DNA of 64,000 nucleotides from Anaeromyxobacter sp. Fw109-5 (GTDB lineage: Bacteria > Myxococcota > Myxococcia > Myxococcales > Anaeromyxobacteraceae): positions 620,001-684,000 of the forward strand of contig NC_009675.1 in NCBI RefSeq assembly GCF_000017505.1. The letters run 5' to 3'. The number at the start of each line of letters is the position of its first letter. The stretch's first letter is position 1. Of the stretch, positions 58,929-64,000 are shown in pieces. A model generated the notes under the pieces. That model ran no database searches, was not told the origin of the DNA, and saw only the letters and a program-made list of their open reading frames with translations. The position numbers and the translations under genes were made by a program.

Positions 58929-60595
58929 GCCGCGGACCGAGGGCTCCGAGTGATGGGGAGGAGCCTGAGTCGATGGAACCGCCACCGAGCCTGCGGTTTC
59001 TCGGCCCGATGAGGGCCACTCGCGCCGGCCGACCGGTTCCGCTGCCGCATTCTCGGAAGACCCGGGCGCTGCTCGCGTACCTGGCGGTCACCGGCCGGCC
59101 GCACCAGCGCGACCGGCTGTGCCGGATGTTCTGGGACGTCGCGGACGATCCGCGCGGCGCGCTGCGGTGGAGCCTCAGCAGGCTGCGCGCCCTCGATGAC
59201 GAGGGTGCGCGGCGCATCCAGGCGGATCGTCACGAGGTCGCGTTCCAGGCCGCTGGCGCCAGGGTCGACGCGCTCGAGGTGCGCGCGGCCACCGCCGGAG
59301 GCCTGGGGGGACTGTCCGTCGAGGCGCTGCGCGAGCTCGTCGCCATGTTCCGCGGGGGCTTCCTCGACGACGTCGAGCTGCCGGAGTTCGGCGAGTTCCA
59401 GGCCTGGCGCGTCGCGGAGCGCGAGCAGTTCCGGAAGCTCCACCTGCAGCTCCTCCGCGAGCTCGTGGGCCGCCACGCGGCGGACCCCGAGGAGGCGCTC
59501 GGCCCGGCCCGCGAGCTGGTCCGGCTCGCGCCGGAGGACGAGTCGCTCCGCGCCGCCCTCGTCCGGCTCCTCGTCGCCGCCGGGCGCCGGGAGGAGGCCG
59601 AGGAGCACTACACCCTGGGGAGCCGGCAGCTCGAGCAGGCCGGCGTCGACCGCGGCGAGCTGCGCGAGGCCTGGCGTCACGCAGGCGCGCAGCCGCCACC
59701 GGCGGTCTCTGCCGCCGAGCTCGACGCCGTCCGCCAGCAGGTCCGGTTCTGCACCGCCCCGGACGGCGTGCGGATCGCGTTCGCGACCACCGGTCACGGG
59801 CCGCCGCTGGTGAAGACCGCCAACTGGATGAGTCACCTCGAGTACGACTGGAAGAGCCCGCTGTGGCGTCACCTCGCCCGCGACCTGGCTCGCGACTTCC
59901 TGCTCGTGCGCTACGATCAGCGCGGCAACGGGCTGTCCGACTGGGAGGTCGAGGATTTCTCTCTCGACGCCTTCGTGGGCGATCTCGAGGCGGTGGTCGG
60001 CGCCACGGGCCTGCAGCGCTTCGCGCTCCTCGGGGTGTCGCAGGGCGCTCGCGTCGCCGTCGCGTTCGCGGCCCGGCATCCGGAGCAGGTCAGCCACCTC
60101 GTCGTCTACGGCGGCAGCGCGCGCGGATGGAAGCACCGCAACCCGGCGGCGCGCGAGGCCAGGGCGAGCCTGCAGGCGCTCATCCGGCAGGGGTGGGGGC
60201 GTGACAATCCCGCGTTCCGCCAGGTGTTCACCACCCTCTTCATGCCGAACGCCTCCCTCGCGCAGACCGCCTGGTTCAACGAGCTGCAGCGCGTGTCGAC
60301 CTCGCCCGAGAACGCGGTCCGGCTCACCGAGGCGGCCGGTGAGGTCGACGTCACCGCGCTGCTCGGCGAGGTGCGGGCGCCGACGCTGATCCTGCACGCC
60401 GCCGAGGACGCGATGGTGCCGTTCGAGGAGGCGCGGATCCTGGCCGCCGGGATCCCGGGCGCCCGCTTCGTGGCGCTCGCCAGCCCGAACCACCTGCTCC
60501 TCGACGACGAGCCGGCGTTCGCCCGGTTCCTCTCCGAGATCCGCGCGTTCCTGTCGACCGAGCCCGCGGCGCTCGGCCCGGCAGCTCGTCGCTGA
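58925..60595 (+). CDS. Fusion of BTAD-type transcription regulator and alpha/beta hydrolase
   Basis: 556 aa. Residues ~20-105: OmpR-type winged helix (LRFLGPMRATRAGRPVPLPHSRKTRALLAYLAVTGRPHQRDRL). ~110-260: helical BTAD domain (bacterial transcriptional activation, TPR-like). ~275-545: alpha/beta hydrolase with nucleophile Ser372 (GVSQGA), Asp495 (HAAEDAMVP) and His523 (SPNHLLL). A regulator carrying its own hydrolase could sense a small ester or lactone; in this operon the substrate of Pgl is an attractive but unproven candidate. The ATG overlaps the pgl stop (ATGA), so it is part of the pentose phosphate operon. Confidence 0.85.
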   Translation: MSRGPRAPSDGEEPESMEPPPSLRFLGPMRATRAGRPVPLPHSRKTRALLAYLAVTGRPHQRDRLCRMFWDVADDPRGALRWSLSRLRALDDEGARRIQADRHEVAFQAAGARVDALEVRAATAGGLGGLSVEALRELVAMFRGGFLDDVELPEFGEFQAWRVAEREQFRKLHLQLLRELVGRHAADPEEALGPARELVRLAPEDESLRAALVRLLVAAGRREEAEEHYTLGSRQLEQAGVDRGELREAWRHAGAQPPPAVSAAELDAVRQQVRFCTAPDGVRIAFATTGHGPPLVKTANWMSHLEYDWKSPLWRHLARDLARDFLLVRYDQRGNGLSDWEVEDFSLDAFVGDLEAVVGATGLQRFALLGVSQGARVAVAFAARHPEQVSHLVVYGGSARGWKHRNPAAREARASLQALIRQGWGRDNPAFRQVFTTLFMPNASLAQTAWFNELQRVSTSPENAVRLTEAAGEVDVTALLGEVRAPTLILHAAEDAMVPFEEARILAAGIPGARFVALASPNHLLLDDEPAFARFLSEIRAFLSTEPAALGPAARR

Positions 60596-60753
60596 TCGGG
60601 GAGCCTCGCGCGCTCGCGCGAACCGGGCCGCGCCGCCTCGAAGCGGCTCGCCCCCGCAGGGCCGCGTCGATTCCACGGCCTCTCACACGTTCCTTCCCTC
60701 GGTCCGCGGACACCATCTCCTCGCGGCGCCGCTCGGCGCCGGAGGAGAGCGCG

Positions 60754-61863
60754 ATGGAGACGACGTCAGGCCTGTCCGTGCTCGACGGCGTGCCGGCCGA
60801 TCGCATGGAGGCGGAGCGGACGCCCCGGGCGCTCACCGCGGAGGCGGAGCACCTGGGCGAGGAGCTCGCGGCAGAGCACGGGTTCGAGGGGATCGTGGGG
60901 CGGAGCGTCGCGCTGCTGAACGCGCTCCGCGGCGTCATGCAGGTGGCGGCCACCGACGCGACGGTGCTCCTGCTCGGCGAGACCGGCACCGGGAAGGAGC
61001 TCTTCGCGCGGGCGATCCACGATCGCAGCGGGCGGCGCGGACGGCCGCTCGTGAAGGTGAACTGCGCCGCGATCCCGGCCACGCTCATGGAGAGCGAGTT
61101 CTTCGGGCACGAGCGGGGCGCCTTCACCGGCGCCACGCAGCGGCGCGAGGGCCGCTTCACGCTCGCCGACGGGGGGACCATCTTCCTCGACGAGATCGGC
61201 GATCTGCCGCTCGAGCTGCAGGGGAAGCTCCTGCGTGTCCTGCAGGAGGGCGAGTTCGAGCCGGTGGGCGGGACGCGAACGCGCAAGGTGGACGTGCGCG
61301 TCATCGCCGCGACGAACCACGACCTGCAGGAGTCCTCCCGGCGAGGGCAGTTCCGGGAGGATCTCTACTACCGGCTGAGCGTCTTCCCGCTCCGGTTGCC
61401 GCCGCTGCGCGAGCGCGGCGACGACGTGGTGCTGCTCGCGGCGGCCCTGGCGGAGCGGCTCGCGCACGCCCTCGGGAAGAGGGTCGCGGCGCCCGGCCCG
61501 GCGGACGTCGCGGCGCTCCGGGCCTATCCGTGGCCGGGCAACGTGCGCGAGCTCCGGAACGTGGTCGAACGCGCGATCATCACCTCGACCGACGGACGGC
61601 TGCACCTCGATCGGACCCTGCCGGCCCCCCACCCGTCGCGTCCGGCGGCAGCACGGCTCGACGCGGCGGCGCTCCTCCAGGGTCTGATCCTCACCGAGCG
61701 TGACCTGCGGGAGCTCGAGCGGAACAATCTCCTCGCCGCGCTCGAGCGGGCCGGGTGGCGGGTGGCGGGCACGGGCGGCGCCGCCGAGCTCCTCCAGGTG
61801 AACCCCTCCACCCTCAAGTCGCGCATGAAGGCGCTCGAGATCCGGCGTCCGGCGGCGGCGTGA
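60754..61863 (+). CDS. Sigma-54-dependent transcriptional activator lacking a receiver domain
   Basis: 369 aa. After a short 45-residue N-terminus the AAA+ domain has Walker A GETGTGKE (75-82), the sigma-54 contact GAFTGA (122-127), Walker B FLDEIGD (~144-150) and an arginine-finger region. The C-terminal Fis-like helix-turn-helix is RVAGTGGAAELLQVNPSTLKSRMKAL. Without a sensory domain it is probably constitutive or controlled by another protein. Preceded by GGAGGAGAG. No sigma-54 promoter (TGGCAC-N5-TTGC) was spotted nearby. Confidence 0.9.
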   Translation: METTSGLSVLDGVPADRMEAERTPRALTAEAEHLGEELAAEHGFEGIVGRSVALLNALRGVMQVAATDATVLLLGETGTGKELFARAIHDRSGRRGRPLVKVNCAAIPATLMESEFFGHERGAFTGATQRREGRFTLADGGTIFLDEIGDLPLELQGKLLRVLQEGEFEPVGGTRTRKVDVRVIAATNHDLQESSRRGQFREDLYYRLSVFPLRLPPLRERGDDVVLLAAALAERLAHALGKRVAAPGPADVAALRAYPWPGNVRELRNVVERAIITSTDGRLHLDRTLPAPHPSRPAAARLDAAALLQGLILTERDLRELERNNLLAALERAGWRVAGTGGAAELLQVNPSTLKSRMKALEIRRPAAA

Positions 61864-61931
61864 CGGGGCGGGCCGGGGTCTGGTGCTGCGGCGCGTGAGC
61901 GAGCAGGCCGCGGCCGCTCCCGCATGTGCCC

Positions 61932-61975
61932 TTGACGCCGGAGCCGCCCGTCCATAATTCAACCCGCAGGTTGAA
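61932..61975 (+). promoter_or_regulatory. Promoter and operator of the ArsR-SRPBCC operon
   Basis: TTGACG (61932-61937), 15-nt spacer, CATAAT (61953-61958), then the palindrome TTCAACC-CGCA-GGTTGAA (61958-61975). The TTG start codon at 61971 lies inside the right arm of the palindrome, so the repressor site, the transcription start and the start codon coincide. Confidence 0.65.
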
Positions 61976-62297
61976 CGAACGGGCCGACATCGTCTTCGCC
62001 GCGGTCGCCGATCCGACCCGGCGGGCCATCCTCGACCAGCTGGCGCGCGGGCCGGCGCGGGTGACGGACGTGGCGGCTCCGTTCGCGATGTCGCTCAACG
62101 CGGTCTCGAAGCACATCAAGGTGCTCGAGCGCGCCGGGCTGGTCCGCCGCACCCGGCGCGGGCGCGAGCACACGCTCGAGCTCGAGCCGGCGCCGCTCCG
62201 CGAGGTCGTGCGGTGGGCCTCGCACTTCGAGCGGTTCTGGACCGAGCGCCTCGATCGCATGGAGGCGTTCTTCGCGGAGAAGAGGAGGCGATCGTGA
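61971..62297 (+). CDS. ArsR-family repressor
   Basis: 108 aa from TTG 61971, giving the usual short N-terminus (LNERADIVFAAVADPTRRAILDQLARG). The winged helix contains VTDVAAPFAMSLNAVSKHIKVLERAGLVRRTRRGREHTLEL. A GTG at 61926 is possible but would lie upstream of the likely transcription start. ArsR regulators beside SRPBCC/AHSA1 proteins are a common operon type. The operator overlaps the start, pointing to autorepression. Stop overlaps the next start (GTGA). Confidence 0.88.
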   Translation: MNERADIVFAAVADPTRRAILDQLARGPARVTDVAAPFAMSLNAVSKHIKVLERAGLVRRTRRGREHTLELEPAPLREVVRWASHFERFWTERLDRMEAFFAEKRRRS

Positions 62298-62719
62298 ACG
62301 AGACGAAGACCACCGAGCTGACCGTGAAGCGCACCATCCCGGCGACCCCGGCGCAGGTCTACGACGCCTGGCTCGACCACAAGAGCCCGGGGAGCCCGTG
62401 GCACGGGACCGCCCGCGCGATCGTGAACCCGGTCGTGGACGGCCTCTTCTACCACTCGGTCGATCACGCCGGCCGCTCCTGGGCGCACTACGGCCGGTTC
62501 GTCGCGCTCGAGCCCGCGAAGCGCATCCAGCACACCTTGATGTCGGAGGCGACCCGCGGCCTCGAGTCGGTGGTGACCGTCACGCTCGAGGCGCGGGGCA
62601 GCGACACCGAGGTGACGCTGCGCCACACGAACGTCCCGGACGACGAGCTGGGCCGCATGCACGCGGAGGGGTGGGGTTACGTGCTGGGCGCGATCGCCGA
62701 GCGGTTCGCGAAGCGATAG
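62294..62719 (+). CDS. SRPBCC (AHSA1-like) protein
   Basis: 141 aa from GTG 62294, overlapping the ArsR stop. VKRTIPATPAQVYDAWLDHKSPGSPWHG opens the START-like fold; GLESVVTVTLEARGSDTEVTLRHTNVPDDELGRMHAEGWGYVLGAIAERF is the closing strand-helix set. These proteins bind hydrophobic ligands in a deep cavity. Ligand unknown. Preceded by AGAGGAGG. Confidence 0.85.
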   Translation: MNETKTTELTVKRTIPATPAQVYDAWLDHKSPGSPWHGTARAIVNPVVDGLFYHSVDHAGRSWAHYGRFVALEPAKRIQHTLMSEATRGLESVVTVTLEARGSDTEVTLRHTNVPDDELGRMHAEGWGYVLGAIAERFAKR

Positions 62720-62754
62720 GTGGCGAGCACGCCGTGGCGGAGCCGGAGGAGACC

Positions 62755-63222
62755 ATGTCCGCTGAACGAGAAGGCCGGGGCGGCGATGCGTCGGAGCGCG
62801 AGATCGTGAGCGCGCGCACGTTCGCGGCTCCGCGCGAGCGCGTGTTCGAGGCGTTCCGCGATCCGGCGCGCCTGGCGCGCTGGTGGGGACCGCAGGGCTT
62901 CCGCAGCACCTTCGAGGTGTTCGACTTTCGCCCGGGCGGCGCGTGGCGGTTCGTCATGCACGGGCCGGACGGCGTCGACCATCCGAACGAGAGCGTCTTC
63001 CTCGCGGTGGAGCCGCCTGAGCGCATCGTCTTCCGACACCTGTCGGGAGGCCACCCGTTCGAGCTGACGATCACGCTGGACGAGAAGGGCGGCACGACCC
63101 GCGTCACCTGGCGCATGCGGCACGACACCGCCGAGGACTGCGCCAAGGTGAAGCCGTTCGTCGTCCCGGCCAACGAGCAGAACTTCGACCGGCTGGCGGC
63201 GGAGCTCGAGCGGGCGGGGTGA
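62755..63222 (+). CDS. SRPBCC (AHSA1-like) protein, second copy
   Basis: 155 aa. TFAAPRERVFEAFRDPARLARWWGPQGFRSTFEVFDFRPGGAWRFVMHGPDGV is the AHSA1 signature, and the VTWRMRHDTAEDCAKV segment closes the fold. It is related to, but distinct from, the preceding protein (different N-terminus and a WWGP motif absent there). The ATG lies 35 nt after the first copy and follows GGAGGAGA, so the three genes are likely one operon. Confidence 0.87.
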   Translation: MSAEREGRGGDASEREIVSARTFAAPRERVFEAFRDPARLARWWGPQGFRSTFEVFDFRPGGAWRFVMHGPDGVDHPNESVFLAVEPPERIVFRHLSGGHPFELTITLDEKGGTTRVTWRMRHDTAEDCAKVKPFVVPANEQNFDRLAAELERAG

Positions 63223-63646
63223 GGGGTCGAGCCGTGAAAGCGCGGTTCCGGGATCGGAATCGCCGTGCGTGGCCGGCGCGCGACCGCGAGGGGCGGCGAC
63301 GTGGCTAGGGCACAAGACCGAACACGGCGACCGGCACAGTGCTGTCCGTACCCATGACGTTCCCGAGCCGATCCCCGGCGCCCCAGCACTCCGCGCCACC
63401 CTTCACGAGCGCGCACGTGTGCCACTGACCCGCCGTGATCGCCTTGGCGCCGCTCGCGAGGCCAAGAACACTTTCCTGCGCATCGCCGTCTCATATCACG
63501 AAGCGTAAAGAAGCGTGTCGCCTGCGCGGCGACGGTATGGATTGGCAGAAGAGACGATGCGTGTCAGGTCCTGGAGGCCGTCTTCAGGCGAGGTGACGGT
63601 CGAGACGGCTGTCGTCGTCGATCGGCGCGGCGAGCTCGCGTTAGAC
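63223..63646. other. Region without an intact gene; contains an RCC1-repeat remnant
   Basis: 424 nt between the second SRPBCC gene and the partial gene at the right edge. The only coding trace is the minus-strand RCC1-like fragment listed separately. The remaining ~155 nt up to 63646, a mix of less GC-rich sequence (AAGCGTAAAGAAGCGTGTCG), shows no gene. Confidence 0.55.
63305..63490 (-). pseudogene. Decayed 3' end of an RCC1-repeat (BNR-type) protein gene
   Basis: Reading the minus strand from 63490 to the TAG at 63307-63305 gives about 61 codons ending in PVAVFGLVP. They hold a recognisable RCC1 unit: VLGLASGAKAITAGQWHTCAL, then GGAECWG and the GTDSTVPV end. Upstream the frame is closed by a TGA at 63493-63491, and there is no start codon or ribosome site. 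This is the last one to one-and-a-half repeats of what is normally a 300-500 aa secreted propeller protein. The break point and the missing rest suggest deletion or recombination here. Confidence 0.7.
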
Positions 63647-64000
63647 TCAGGTCCCGCGCAGGATCTCGTAGCCGCCGAGCTCGGACCGGACCTGCCACCG
63701 CTCCAGCGAGGCGGCACGGTCGAACCCGATCCGCTCGTAGTGGGCGCGCACCGCGGTAGCCGCCTGGTCGATCGCCTCCTGGCTCTCCCAGACCGCGAGC
63801 GTCACCACGTCGAAGGCGGTCGGCCCGCCCGTCTTCCGGAAGACGAGGTGACCGCGGAAGCCGGGGAGGGTCGAGATGAAGTCCAGGTTGCGGCGGGTGG
63901 CCTCGTCGAACTCGGCCCGGGAGCAGACCCGATCCGCGCTGGCGTGAGTTGAGCTTCGCCGGCGTCGTGGCGCCGCTCTCGAGGCGGCGGGACGCAGGGC
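63647..64000 (-). CDS. Antibiotic-biosynthesis-monooxygenase-like protein (5' end outside window or lost)
   Basis: The minus-strand frame from the window edge to the TGA at 63649-63647 has 117 codons. The last ~95 residues are clearly protein-like: ATRRNLDFISTLPGFRGHLVFRK, DVVTLAVWESQEAIDQAATAV and YERIGFDRAASLERWQV, matching the dimeric alpha/beta-barrel ABM fold. The first ~20 codons (Arg/Ala-rich) look non-coding, and no ATG, GTG or TTG is visible in frame. So either the start lies beyond 64000, or the N-terminus was lost or shifted. ABM-like domains degrade heme or oxidise aromatic substrates; none is assigned. Confidence 0.6.
   Translation of the reverse strand, partial: ALRPAASRAAPRRRRSSTHASADRVCSRAEFDEATRRNLDFISTLPGFRGHLVFRKTGGPTAFDVVTLAVWESQEAIDQAATAVRAHYERIGFDRAASLERWQVRSELGGYEILRGT

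Noticed and set aside
63515-63952. 145-codon plus-strand frame near the right edge
   Set aside because: Antisense to the ABM-like protein, which has a recognisable fold; acidic random-like composition.
1-64000. Search for insertion sequences, integrases, attachment sites, CRISPR arrays, tRNA or rRNA genes
   Set aside because: No transposase or integrase domain among the coding regions, no regularly spaced repeats, and no cloverleaf-like sequence noticed by eye. A tRNAscan or Infernal run would be needed to exclude small RNAs.

Overview
The window is very GC-rich chromosomal DNA, densely packed on both strands. It has frequent GTG and TTG starts, many ATGA/GTGA stop-start overlaps, numerous lipoproteins and one-component regulators, and no transposase, integrase, tRNA, rRNA or CRISPR array that I can see. 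Base composition, gene families and the density of signalling genes fit a myxobacterium. From memory the closest match in style is Anaeromyxobacter (Myxococcota); this assignment is inference, not a search result.

Layout. 1-1.8 kb: the end of a hybrid sensor kinase followed by CheR. 1.8-9.3 kb: lipoproteins, a PAP2-type phosphatase, heme A synthase, an OmpA lipoprotein, a DUF5996 protein, a hemerythrin and a secreted M43 zinc protease, with a small tandem repeat block near 6.1 kb. 9.6-14.7 kb: an exported aldo/keto reductase, an S1/P1 nuclease and a tripartite tricarboxylate transporter (tctB-tctA-tctC order). 15-18.6 kb: a coupled operon of two lipoproteins around an M48 protease-TPR lipoprotein, then an MFS carrier. 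18.6-22.9 kb: DoxX, an RlmA-like rRNA methyltransferase, a zinc alcohol dehydrogenase, a cupin and a metallo-beta-lactamase-fold hydrolase. 23-25.2 kb: senA-senB, two of the three selenoneine biosynthesis genes.

25.2-33 kb: a four-gene efflux operon (RND adaptor, RND pump, outer-membrane channel, MFS carrier) with a divergent TetR repressor and a clear operator inside the pump promoter. 33-38.9 kb: a polyphosphate cluster (CHAD protein and pyrophosphatase, divergent ppk1, a 65-aa protein, ppx). Both divergent control regions carry direct repeats with the 11-bp spacing of PHO boxes. 39-43.8 kb: an outer-membrane barrel, an ArsR/DoxX pair, a small protein behind two abutting palindromes, a YCII/DoxX pair and a CHRD-repeat lipoprotein. 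43.8-48.4 kb: a redox/envelope module made of a tandem-Rieske protein, a YceI protein, an ECF sigma factor with a zinc anti-sigma-like partner, a histidine-rich membrane protein and a secreted DUF302-like protein.

48.4-54.5 kb: a soluble-tail chemoreceptor, a GbsR/MarR regulator and a NAD(P)-binding epimerase sharing one operator motif, a YhhN membrane protein, an SDR and an EamA transporter. 54.5-60.6 kb: gluconokinase divergent from an oxidative pentose phosphate operon (gnd, zwf, a histidine phosphatase, pgl) that ends in a fused BTAD-regulator/alpha-beta hydrolase. 60.7-64 kb: a sigma-54 activator, a leaderless ArsR with two SRPBCC proteins, a decayed RCC1-repeat gene end, and the 3' part of a monooxygenase-like gene cut by the window edge.

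The most notable points are the selenoneine pair, the polyphosphate cluster with PHO-box-like elements, the shared GbsR operator, the hydrolase-regulator fusion on the pentose phosphate operon, and several promoters in which operator, -10 box and start codon are stacked in about 40 bp, implying leaderless mRNAs.
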